Assembly (NCBI GenBank): GCA_944989445.1
Contig: CALYLW010000558.1
Coordinates: 310,001-374,000 of the forward strand
DNA length: 64,000 bases
Source: Ampullaceana balthica
Taxonomy: Eukaryota > Mollusca > Gastropoda > Lymnaeidae
Direction of reading: 5' to 3'
Within the stretch, counting starts at the first letter, position 1. Every line of letters begins with the position of its first letter. The notes under the pieces were generated by a model that did not search any database, had not been told where the DNA came from, and worked only from the letters and a program-made list of their open reading frames with translations. A program made the position numbers and the translations under genes. Shown in pieces: positions 1 through 11,900 of this stretch.

Positions 1-235
1 CTCATTGAGTTGACCTTGACAAAATTATTTGTTTTTTAAAATTATATATATATAATATTTATATTATATATTTTGGTTGAAGACAATCACCGTAACTTTT
101 GAGGTTGGCATTGTAGCATTTAAATCCAGCCTCAGAGAAGAGAGTTACATCACCTTCATTAAAAATTGAAATAAAATTATTTACCGCACTTGGTAAAGCT
201 ATGATGACAAGCCAGTATTGCTGGCAGACAGATTA

Positions 236-3135
236 TCTATATATATAAAAATCAAAGTATGTATGTATGTATGTATGTATGTATGTATGTATGTATGCAT
301 GTCTGTTATAGCTGACTAAACCATTCATCCGATCACCATGAAACTTTTGGAGACTTTTGAGTACGCTCCCAGGGGATGGAAATAGGCTACTTTTTTTTCA
401 AAATTTAACACTCATGGGGCGCCGGGGGCCCATAATGAGAATTTCTTCTTATATTAGCTATATAAAAATTAGTTTAGGGCTTAGCTGCTTGGAAAATGAA
501 TGGATCTTGACCAAACTTGGTACATAACAACTTGATATCCTATATTAAAGTATCATATGGCATTGAACTCCTAATGTCCGTTCCTTCGGGGCCGGGGGCC
601 CAAAATCTTTATTTTTGTAAGCGTTAAATACTTTATTCCCGTTAGCTGACTATACCATTCATTCGGTCGCCATGAAACTTTTGGAGACTTTTGAGTACGC
701 TCCAGGGGATGGAAATAGGCTACTTTTTTTTCAAAATTTAACACTCATGGGGCGCCGGGGGCCCATAATGAGAATTTTTTCTTATATGAGCTATATAAAA
801 ATTAGTTTAGGGCTTTGCTGCTTGGAAAATGAATGGATCTTGACCAAACTTGGTACATAACAACTTGATAGCCTATATTAAAGTATCATATGGCATTGAA
901 CTTCTAATGTCCGTTCCTTCGGGGCCGGGGGCCCAAAATCTTTATTTTTGTAAGCGTTAAATACTTTATTCCCGTTAGCTCACTATACCATTCATTCGGT
1001 CGTCATGAAACTTTTGGAGACTTTTGAGTACACTCCGGGGATATAAATAGGCTACTTTTTTTTCTAAATTTAACACTCATGGGGCGCCGGGGGCCCATAA
1101 TGAGAATTTTTTCTTATATGAGCTATATAAAAATTAGTTTAGGGCTTAGCTGCTTGGAAAATGAATGGATCTTGACCAAACTTGGTACATAACAACTTGA
1201 TAGCCTATATTAAAGTTTCATATGGCATTGAACTCCTAATGTCCGTTCCTTCGGGGCCGGGGGCCCAAAATCTTTATTTTTGTAAGCGTTAAATACTTTA
1301 ATCCCGTTAGCTCACTATACCATTCATTCGGTCGTCATGAAACTTTTAAAGACTTTTGAGTACGCTCCGGGGATGGAAATAGCCTACTTTTTTTCAAAAT
1401 TTAACACTCATGGGGCGCCGGGGGCCCATAATGAGAATTTTTTCTTATATGAGCTATATAAAAATTAGTTTAGGGCTTAGCTGCTTGGAAAATGAATGGA
1501 TCTTGACCAAACTTGGTACATAACAACTTGATAGCCAACATTAAAGTACCATATGGCATTGAACACCTAATGTCCGTTCCTTCGGGGCCGGGTGCCCAAA
1601 ATCTTTTTTTTTGTAAGCGTTAAATACTTTATTCCCGGTATGATTTACACGATCTTGAAAAGCATTGACTAATATATCTATCATGATCCAGATTGAAATG
1701 AACAGGTATTTTAAAGTTAATTTCTTGCACCGATTGGGCCCGCGGGCCCTTAATGTTGTTTTTTCTAATCTTATATCTATATATATAAAAATCAAAGTAT
1801 GTATGTATGTATGTATGCATGTCTGTTGTATAGCTGACTAAACCATTCATCCGATCGCCATGAAACTTTTGGAGACTTTTGAGTACGCTCCAGGGATGGA
1901 AATAGGCTACTTTTTTTTCAAAATTTAACCCTCATGGGGCGCCGGGGGCCCATAAAATGATTTATTTTCTTATATATGAGCTATATAAAAATTAGTTTAA
2001 GCGTTAGCTATTAGGTAAATTGATGGATCTTAACCAAACTTTGTATATAACAACTTGGTAGCCAATATAGAAATACTAAAGGGACTAATTTCCTAATGTC
2101 CATTTCTTCGGGACTGGGGGCCCAAAATGTCTTATTTCATAAACGTTTAATATTTTATTCCCCATTCAATTATTAAAGATCTTGAAAAATATAGATAAAT
2201 ATATCCACAATGAAATTGATTGAAATAAACAGGCGTTTTGAACTTGACATATTGCACTAAATGGGCCCTGGGGCCCTTAATGTCGTTTTTTGCTTTTATG
2301 AGCTATATAAAAATGAGTTTATGCGTTAACTACTGAGTAAATGAATGGATCTTAACCAAACTTGGTATATAAAAACTTGGTAGCCCATATTAAAATAACA
2401 AAGGGCACTGCACTTCTAATTTTTAATTGTTCAGGGCCGGGGGCCCCAAATGTATTTTTTCGTATGTGTTTGAGATATTATTTCCCATTCTATTTTAACG
2501 ATCTTAAGAAATATATCAATGATGAGACTGAATTAAAATGAACAGCATTTTGAAATTTACATCTTACATCGAATGGGCCGGGGGCCCCAAATGTCTTTTT
2601 TTGTGTATACTCTAAGATAGTATTTCCCACTCAGTTTTTAACGATCTTGAGAAATATATCCATGATTAAAATGAATTTAAATGAACATGTTTTCAAAATG
2701 TACATCTTGAATTGAACGGGCCTGGGAGCCCCTTAATGTAGTTTTCCTTATATCTACATATATATAAAAATTAGTTTAGGTGTTAGATAATGAGAAAATA
2801 AATGGATTTTGACCAAACGCGGTATATAAAAACTTAAAAGCCTATATTAAATTTCGATAGGGCACTGATCTCATAATGTCCATTTCATCGGGGCTAGGGG
2901 CCCTAAATGTGTTTTTACTAAATTTTTAATATTGTATTCCCCATTCAATTTTACACGATATTGAGAAATATAGATACATATATTTATATTTTTGTTATGA
3001 AATTGATTGAAATGAACAGATTTTCGAACTTCATATTTTAAACTGATGGGCCTGGTGACCCTTAATGTAATTTATTTTTTATCTATATATATTCCTTTTT
3101 ACTGAGATCGTTGCAACGCACGACGGGTCTGCTAG
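236..3135 (+). mobile_element. Non-autonomous Helitron with internal tandem repeats
   Basis: Begins A|TCTATATATATAAAAATC at 235/236, followed by a GTAT microsatellite, and ends GGGTCTGCTAG|T at 3135/3136. This gives the Helitron hallmarks: 5' TC, 3' CTAG, insertion between A and T, no TSD, no TIR. A palindrome (CGTTGCAACG) sits near the 3' end. A second identical 5' terminus occurs at 1776. No Rep/helicase is encoded. Confidence 0.72.
338..1669 (+). repeat. Tandem repeat, ~333-bp unit, four near-identical copies
   Basis: Units start at ATGAAACTTTTGGAGAC at 338, 672, 1005 and 1337 (spacing 334, 333, 332). Each carries the GGGGCGCCGGGGGCCC and GGGGCCGGGGGCCC GC-rich blocks. A fifth start lies at 1860, and more diverged units with the same GC blocks continue to about 3060. 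The array lies inside the Helitron. Confidence 0.9.
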
Positions 3136-3966
3136 TCTATGATAAAACGACTTTGTTTCACTTTAAAACATGGTATCATTCAAATTGGCTGCAGATTAAA
3201 AAAAAATTTTTTACAAGGGGAATAGAAATGAAATAAGTCTCCCAAATCTCGCTGTACTCTTTTCATCTGGTTGTATTTGAACTTATTACTATGTTGTTAT
3301 CAACCCAATGATAAGTGAAATGATTTAAATACAACACATGCTCAAATAAGACACATGGCCGTTTTCAGAAGTACAGAGAGACCCTTTAAATGTAAGTGAT
3401 ATTTTATAACACAAAATACTTGTCATCGAAGGCCGCTAGAAAGTTCACATTTAACAACGAGATAAAATGACCATGCAAAGAAATTCACCTGGGGAAAAAT
3501 CGTAAAACTCAAATTTTGCTTTACTTGAAAATAAAAAAAATATGAAATTTTGTAATAAAAAATGTCTGTAGTTATTTCTAATCTTTTTATCAATATGATT
3601 GTAAAATTTTTTTAAAATTAAGAACAATTAGACATTAGATATTTAGACACTCAGGACTTAAAGACCCAGATAAGACGCTTAATCCAGAGTGACATAATAA
3701 ACGGTGCAAAAATTCATTCATTCATTAAAAAAAAACTCTGCCAAAAGTAGGCAGTTAGCATTGCACCATACAAGTTATATCAAAACTTCAAAACCAGTGG
3801 TGTATGAAGAGTGCGGGAAGGGTGTGGTGTGTGTGAGGTTCACTCCGGGTGTCAATTTTTATTTGTATGGAGGTTTCTCAAAAGTAACGAATTTGAAAAT
3901 TGTAGAGCTATTTATTCATTAATTTTTTTTTAGTGAAAATCGCGATAATTTTTTTTACCCTTTTCA
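3136..3966. other. Unassigned AT-rich interval
   Basis: No recognisable coding region or repeat boundary. A short open frame at 3704-3922 has no family resemblance. Confidence 0.5.
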
Positions 3967-6172
3967 GGTACCACTAACTCTATATACGCCACTGTTGTTA
4001 TAAACCAGGTACCACTACCTCTATATACGCCACTGTTCCAAACCATGTACCACTACCTCTATATACGCCACTGTTCTAAACCAGGTACCACTACCTCTAT
4101 ATACGCCACTTCTAAAACAGGTACCACTACCTCTATATACGCCACTGTTCTAAACCATGTACCACTACCTCTATATACGCCACTGTTCTAAACCAGGTAC
4201 CACTACCTCTATATACGCCACTGTTCCAAACCATGTACCACTACCTCTATATACGCCACTTCTAAACCAGGTACCACTACCTCTATATACGCCACTGTTC
4301 TAAACCAGGTACCACTACCTCTATATACGCCACTTCTAAACCAGGTACCACTACCTCTATATACGCCACTGTTCTAAACCAGGTACCACTACCTCTATAT
4401 ACGCCACTGTTCTAAACCAGGTACCACTACCTCTATATACGCCACTGTTCTAAACCAGGTACCACTACCTCTATATACGCCACTGTTCTAAACCAGGTAC
4501 CACTACCTCTATATACGCCACTTCTAAACCAGGTACCACTACCTCTATATACGCCACTGTTCTAAACCAAATACCACTACCTCTATATACGCCACTTCTA
4601 AACCAGGTACCACTACCTCTATATACGCCACTTCTAAACCAGGTACCACTACCTCTATATACGCCACTTCTAAACCAGGTACCACTACCTCTATATACGC
4701 CACTGTTCTAAACCAGGTACCACTACCTCTATATACGCCACTGTTCTAAACCAGGTACCACTACCTCTATATACGCCACTGCTGTTCTAAACCAGGTACC
4801 ACTACCTCTATATACGCCACTTCTAAACCAGGTACCACTACCTCTATATACGCCACTTCTAAACCAGGTACCACTACCTCTATATACGCCACTTCTAAAC
4901 CAGGTACCACTACCTCTATATACGCCACTTCTAAACCAGGTACCACTACCTCTATATACGCCACTTCTAAACCAGGTACCACTACCTCTATATACGCCAC
5001 TGTCTAAACCAGGTACCACTACCTCTATATACGCCACTGTTCTAAACCAGGTACCACTACCTCTATATACGCCACTGTTCTAAACCAGGTACCACTACCT
5101 CTATATACGCCACTGTTCTAAACCCGGTACCACTACCTCTATATACGCCACTTCTAAACCAGGTACCACTACCTCTATATACGCCACTGTTCTAAACCAG
5201 GTACCACTACCTCTATATACGCCACTGTTCTAAACCAGGTACCACTACCTCTATATACGCCACTGTTCTAAACCAGGTACCACTACCTCTATATACGCCA
5301 CTTCTAAACTAGGTACCACTACCTCTATATACGCCACTGTTCTAAACCAGGTACCACTACCTCTATATACGCCACTGTTCTAAACCAGGTACCACTACCT
5401 CTATATACGCCACTTCTAAACCAGGTACCACTACCTCTATATACGCCACTGTTCTAAACCAGGTACCACTACTCTATATACGCCACTGTTCTAAACGAGG
5501 TACCACTACCTCTATATACGCCACTGTTCTAAACCAGGTACCACTACCTCTATATACGCCACTGTTCTAAACCAGGTACCACTACCTCTATATACGCCAC
5601 TGTTCTAAACCAGGTACCACTACCTCTATATACGCCACTGTTCTAAACCAGGTACCACTACCTCTATATACGCCACTGTTCTAAACCAGGTACCACTACC
5701 TCTATATACGCCACTGTTCTAAACCAGGTACCACTACCTCTATATACGCCACTGTTCTAAACCAGGTACCACTACCTCTATATACGCCACTTCTAAACCA
5801 GGTACCACTACCTCTATATACGCCACTGTTCTAAACCAGGTACCACTACCTCTATATACGCCACTTCTAAACCAGGTACCACTACCTCTATATACGCCAC
5901 TGTTCTAAACCAGGTACCACTACCTCTATATACGCCACTGTTCTAAACCAGGTACCACTACCTCTATATACGCTACTGTTCTAAACCAGGTACCACTACC
6001 TCTATATACGCCACTGTTCTAAACCAGGTACCACTACCTCTATATACGCCACTGTTCTAAACCAGGTACCACTACCTCTATATACGCCACTGTTCTAAAC
6101 CAGGTACCACTACCTCTATATACGCTACTGTTCTAAACCAGGTACCACTAACTCTATATACGCCACGGTTCT
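3967..6172 (+). repeat. Minisatellite, 36/38-bp units (about 58 copies)
   Basis: Unit GGTACCACTACCTCTATATA followed by CGCCACTGTTCTAAACCA. A 36-bp variant lacks TG after CGCCAC, and one 41-bp-like unit (CTGCTG) occurs near 4780. Copies are almost identical, with scattered single-base changes and flanking units that read ACTAACTC. Long open frames on the minus strand are a by-product of the repeat. Confidence 0.97.
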
Positions 6173-6297
6173 GAAGATGATTTTCCTTTATCTTAAGCGC
6201 TTTGAGATTGTTTGCATTTATTTTTTTTGTCAGTGTCAGTCCGGGGATCTTCCTGTTACATTTAATTTAACATAATTTTCTTGTTTGATACTAAAGG

Positions 6298-6992
6298 CTG
6301 AGACTGCAATCAGGCTGTGTGGGAATGCCATTAGGCTGGGTGGTGGGACTGCAATCAGGGTGGGTGGGACTGCAATCAGGGTGGTTGGGACTGCCATTAG
6401 GCTGGGTGGGGCTGCAATCAGGGTGGGTGGGACTGCAATCAGGCTGTGTGGGACTGCCATGAGGCTTGGGTGGGACTGCAATCAGGATGGGTGGGACTGC
6501 AATGAGGCTTGGTGGGACTGCAATCAGGCTGGGTGGGACTGCGATCAGGCTGGGTGGGACTGCGATCAGGCTGGGTGTGACTGCAATCAGGCTGGGTGGG
6601 ACTGCAATGAGGCTTGGTGGGACTGCAATCAGGCTGGGTGGGACTGCAATCAGGCTGGGTGGGACTGCAATGAGGCTTGGTGGGACTGCAATCAGACTGG
6701 GTGGGACTGCGATCAGGCTGGGTGGGACTGCAATCAGGCTGGTGGGACTGCAATGAGGCTGGGTGGGACTGCAATGAGGCTTGGTGGGACTGCAATCAGG
6801 CTGGGTGGGACTGCAATCAGGCTGGGTTGGACTGCAATCAGGCTTGGTGGGACTGCAATCAGGCTGGGTGGGACTGCAATCAGGCTGTGTGGGACTGCAA
6901 TCAGGCTGGGTGGGACTGCAATCAGGCTGGGTGGGACTGCAATCAGGCTGGGTGGGACTGCAATCAGGCTGGGTGGGACTGCAATCAGGCTA
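6298..6992 (+). repeat. Minisatellite, 21-bp unit (about 33 copies)
   Basis: Unit GGCTGGGTGGGACTGCAATCA with variants (GAGGCTTGG, CTGTGTGG). The unit is a multiple of three and lacks stops, so several frames on both strands stay open for hundreds of bases. Confidence 0.95.
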
Positions 6993-8285
6993 CGGAAAAA
7001 GAAGCTATTGAAAAATATATTTTAAAGACACGTGCCTTTTTATCTATCACCTTATATTTAAGTGGATCCTGTAATAGGAGGTGACAGACTATCGCTAACA
7101 TCTCCAAACAGCAAGAGAAGGTGTCAGGCGTGGTATGGAGGAGTCTGACGAGAGCCACAGCATGACAACAGTTTGTTTGTTAAAATGATCTAGTGAAATC
7201 TAGTGCGTCGATACTTGACGTTCTTCACCTCGTTTTCTCCTATACTAAAACACAATCACTGTCGAAAAATTGGGATATTAGTCACAAATCCTCGTATCGT
7301 AGTTTGTTACACCAGTAGACGTCGTACCGTGAGGCTGATGGTTAACAGTTTATAATAGTCTGATAATAAATTTCATTTGAACTTTTTGAAATAGTCGACA
7401 TAAATTGAATTAACCCTTTGTCATTTAACTTCTGTGTTGACTCTTTCATCACCAGTAGAAATGCTTTAAAATTCTTAACGACGGCCGAAATTAATTCTTA
7501 ATACCTAATCATTGTTTCAAGGCTGAGATGTGAATGTGATACATTTCGGTGCACAACGATGTAGCCTAAAGTTCTGTCCCATGTAAACCACCACTAAGTA
7601 ATCCAGTCGCCTCGCTTCACGTGTTAGAACCATGTCGCCTGACGACCTACTGGGACAACTCGTCTAGTTCTCTAGAGATAGTTTGGCTTATTGAAGAGTC
7701 ATTTATGAGTTGTTCTCTAGATGTTGGTTTGAGATAAAACTAAAAGATTTCGAGATTGTAGAATATTTTTAGCTAAACGTTCAACACAAATAAATCATTA
7801 TAACATAATACTTCTTATAAAACTAAAACACTATTACAAAATCTAATTTAATAAATGTAAGAAATACAAGTTAATACACATATTTAGGTTTTATAAAATA
7901 TGATTAAATAACCAATGTCCTTAAAAAAATAACGTTGTTAGAGTCATGACAGAAAGTTTAGGGCGGGTTTGCCTATTAAAAATTATGACGAACTTCTCTG
8001 AGTAACATTCAGCTGTCGATCTATTGGTGAGTTCATAACAAAGAATAACTGGTTATTCAGAAATTCCCGGAGAAAACGTTTCTACGTCACAGACTTTGAT
8101 AGCCAGTGAAAAAATAATTAAGTGGGGGGGGGGAGGAGGGAGGGCAGGTGATGGATTGCCTGACCAAGAAGGATCTTATTTGCTTAAATTTACAAGTTCA
8201 TTGCATGAGCCAAGGGAGAAATGAGTAAAATAATAATTTTAAAAAAAAACTGAAAGAACAATAACTAACACATTACATGTTTGAG
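6993..8285. other. Unassigned interval upstream of first SOD exon
   Basis: I see no exon, TIR element or RNA gene. A poly-G run lies near 8124. The missing 5' exon(s) of the SOD repeat gene could lie here but I cannot identify one. Confidence 0.4.
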
Positions 8286-8620
8286 GTTGCTTTTTAAATC
8301 CTTTACATTAACTCGTGGAGTCTGGTGGCTTGTTTGCCGAAAAAACTTTGGATAGATTTTAACCCACTTCTCCGTATCATATCGAGCTGAAATTTTTGCA
8401 AATAGACTTATGGTGACGATAAAAATGATGTATTAAAAATTACAATTTCACACCGTTCGCATGTACTGTAATTAAATTAATGGAATTTTTAGGTTATCTC
8501 TATGTAGCTTGTAAATTTTTATGCTAGTCTTTCGCACAGTGCGTTTTATATTGAACATAATCCATACTTTTATTTATGTCTCATATATAAGGGATTTATA
8601 GTAAAAAACTTTGGGTTTTA
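8286..8620 (+). repeat. Dispersed repeat family R1, copy 1
   Basis: Shares ordered blocks (TAACTCGTGG, TTTTAACCCACTT, GAGCTGAAATTT, CGCATGTAC, GTAATTAAATTA, GGATTTATAGT) with 50985-51470 in the same orientation, and partly with 11885-12370 in reverse. Class unknown. Confidence 0.7.
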
Positions 8621-8771
8621 CGAGTTTTTTAAACTTATATATTAAATTAACTCTCAAACTTGACCACGGCTTTGTTGTTAAAATAAAAATGTTTGACTAA
8701 ATCATTTCACTTGTACCTCGATGATGACGATCTTGTTCAGTTATTCCAAAGTTTTGCTGATACTTTCCCAG

Positions 8772-8979
8772 GAAATGCACAAGAATCTCTAGTGGCAGAC
8801 TTCCAGATGCAAGGAGTAACTGGCAGGGCGACCCTAACCTGGAGCTCTAACACTCTGAATGTTAACATCTCCTTGTCTAGTGCGTTGAACGAAACGTCTG
8901 TGGAGATCCACCCAATCTGGATGAACTATGACGTACAAGACAAGTGTGGTAACGTTCAGCTGGGAGAATCTGACCCCAG
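8772..8979 (+). CDS. SOD repeat gene, first recognisable exon (domain 1)
   Basis: Encodes the start of a SOD barrel (LVADFQMQGVTGRATL) and a degenerate metal loop, VEIHPIW, where the second His of HVH remains but the first is replaced. The donor gtcagt follows CCC AG (phase 2). The acceptor is uncertain: cag ends at 8771 (phase 1) and an alternative ends at 8740 in the same open frame. No signal peptide is visible, so at least one upstream exon is missing. Confidence 0.75.
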
Positions 8980-11900
8980 GTCAGTATAATTAAATCTTCA
9001 GTTTGGGCGAGCGTAGAAAAAAATATAATAATAAAAAATAACACTTGAATCACACTTTAAAAAACTTAGAATGAAAAAAAATCTTTGGTTGTTTTAAAAC
9101 AATTCAGATAAATTTAATGTGATTACCAAGTCAAATGTTGCTGTATATCTAGGGTAATTTGCTTCTGAAAACTAAACATAAAAGATGATAAAAATATTAA
9201 ACTTAAATCTATGGCTTTGCTAGTGAATTGTCAACATAACATTCAAATATTAGACATATATATTATCTGAAGCTTGAGGGAAATTTGCCTTCATCGCTTG
9301 CGGGAGAGATTAAAAGATTAGGTCTAGTGCTAATAAATGCTAACGATTACTTAAACTTGGTCACTTAGGGAAGTCTTTATAGTCTCCGTTAATGAAATAG
9401 TTAACAATGGTACAATATTCGTGTTTTAATTAGGTTAGAAGATGGGAGTGTGTGGGTTAATTGTGAACAGTTTATAGTGGAGACTGGAATGTTCATCTAA
9501 AATCTAAACAAAACATATTTAACTTAGTTAAATCATTATTTTCCTAATTTGCATCTTTTTGACCACCCCCCCCCCAACAATTCTGACGAAAACAAATACA
9601 ATGGGTTCATCAATGGATTTAATTGTAATGTTTATCTGTAGATTAACTAAAAGTCTGAATGTTCCCGCCAGTCCTGTCAGCGTTCAGTTCACGAATGTGT
9701 CGAGTTTGGCTTCAGTTGAAGGTAGGACTACGAACATTTTGTTGATAGATGAGGATAAGATATTTTTCTGTATGAAAAATATTAGAATATGATCTTCTGT
9801 AATGTGTGTATCTACCAAAGAAAACAAATAAATTTGAGCACATTCAAAGAAGAGCTACAAGATTCATTGATGGTGAATATCCACTATTAGTTTAATTACA
9901 AAACATGAAAACACTAGAGGTTACAAGAACACAAATAAAAGAAATAATAATAATAATAATATTTAAGGCATTAAATTTTAACTTGGAATTACAATGCAAC
10001 AAAATCAAGTGCAGCACTTGTATAGACCTATGGCTAAAAACACTTTTCCTATTCCATTCGAAAAAAAATATTCTTTCCATCTGTTATCCGGGCGTGGAAT
10101 AGTTTGCCTGAACTATATAGCCAGGAAAATCAACACACCATGAACGTTCAAAACTCTAAATCTTGCAAGACTCGACATAACCCATGGATAAGCTTAGGAT
10201 TCAATAATCTTCTGCACAGAAGTAGCGTCTGTAATGTATACGATAATATAAGGCAAATTTTCTCCGATTTTCTATAATTGCTTTCGTTCTTTAAAAAACG
10301 TGTCAAATAATTTTGTGAACTATCTAATAACCATGAATAAAGTTATTCTGATGATTTACTAATAATTTGTCCACAGGAAGTTCGCTAGTCCTCAAAGGCT
10401 CAATGTTTTCAATATGTGCCACTATTCACCAGATCGGTGAACACACCACGGCTGAAGCCTATTTCACGGGGAACGTGGCCGGAAGGGTGTATTTCAGACA
10501 ATTCAACTCCCCATCGGCGATCACACATGTAGTTGTTCAATTGGATTCAAGCATGGATTTGTCAAAAGCCCAGTTGATGATAGCAGACGGTTCAAACAGC
10601 TGTTCTTCAATGACCAGCCTCAGCAATGCACGAATCTATAATCCTAATAATTCAGATCCAGTGGACAATAGATGCACTCCAAACACACAGTCTTCCTGCG
10701 CTGTCGGCAATCTTTCGGGAAAACTAGGGGCATTCACCTTGACTTCAGGGAAGAAATTTGCATTTAGTGACACAAACTTGCCTCTAATGGATGCTTCAAG
10801 TATAACAGAGAAGCCTCTTATCGTCTTTAATGCTGAAAGCTCAGTAATTTTAGGTTGTGCTAGTATTAAACTCCTAACAGCAAAGATGGCTTATGTCAGG
10901 TTCAGCCATCAAGGAGTTAAAGGTTCTTTGACATTCTCGCAAAGTTCTCCATTCGATCCAACACAGACAACCGTGAATCTCACAGGTCTAAATCAAAATG
11001 CTAAAGGCTATCACGTCCATTTATGGCCGGCACCACTCCAGGTTATGGCCGGGCAAGACTTATGTGGGCCGAACATTGTCAGCGGTCACTTCAATCCATA
11101 TGGTAAGAATCCGAGTTCACCCGACTACCCGAAGCCAGATGTTAGTACAGATGATATGTATGAAATTGGTGACCTTAGTGCTAAGTATGGGACACTTGAA
11201 AACTTGATGGAGAAATCTGAAGTATATAAAGACTGGAATCTACCTTTGTTTGGAGAAAACAGCATCATTGGTCGGTCTGTTGTAATACACCACAATGATG
11301 CCAGCAGGTTGGTTTCAGATATGTAAACATAATACCGTTCACTCATTTTCTATATGGTCAAGTGTAGGCGGTGTTAAACTGATCACTGTTTAAAAATGCA
11401 TTGAACTGGATTATTTTAAGAATCGGGCTGTCTCAACCAGAGGCGTCACTTAGGGGGTGCGGGGGGATGCGGACCGCAACGGGTGATACCATCACAAGGG
11501 GTGACACCAAAATATAAAATTCTGAATGTTACGGTTATTTTACATTGGTGGACTTAGAGGTGTTGATCTATGGGGTAAGACGTGAGGGGTGACACCATGC
11601 TCTACCACACTGGGAGACACCAACACTAGTGACGCCTCTGGTCTCAACTATATGTGAATATTTCTAACTTTTTTAGTTTATAAAACTTTTTTTTTAATAA
11701 ATAAGGCGTGGCAATTAGAAAGAAGGATTTAAATGTCACACAGTAAAGTATAAACTTGTATTTTAAATTGTTCACGATCGTAAATTACAAGTTTTCAAAA
11801 ATTATAACCACATTAAAATAGATAGGTGAATGATTAGGAAACAAGATTAAATGGATCCGTTCAGGAATAATTTCATACATAATAAAACAAACCCGTAAAA

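Noticed and set aside
4729..5037. Minus-strand frames of (YIEVVVPG)-type repeats
   Set aside because: By-product of the 36/38-bp minisatellite.
4000..6170. Possible CRISPR-like array
   Set aside because: Units are directly tandem with no unique spacers, and the window is eukaryotic.
6236..7084. 246-codon plus-strand and 118-codon minus-strand frames
   Set aside because: Translations of the 21-bp minisatellite; open in several frames at once, so not evidence of a gene.
10998..11346. Extra frames on both strands within SOD exon 3
   Set aside because: Shadows of the well-supported SOD coding frame.
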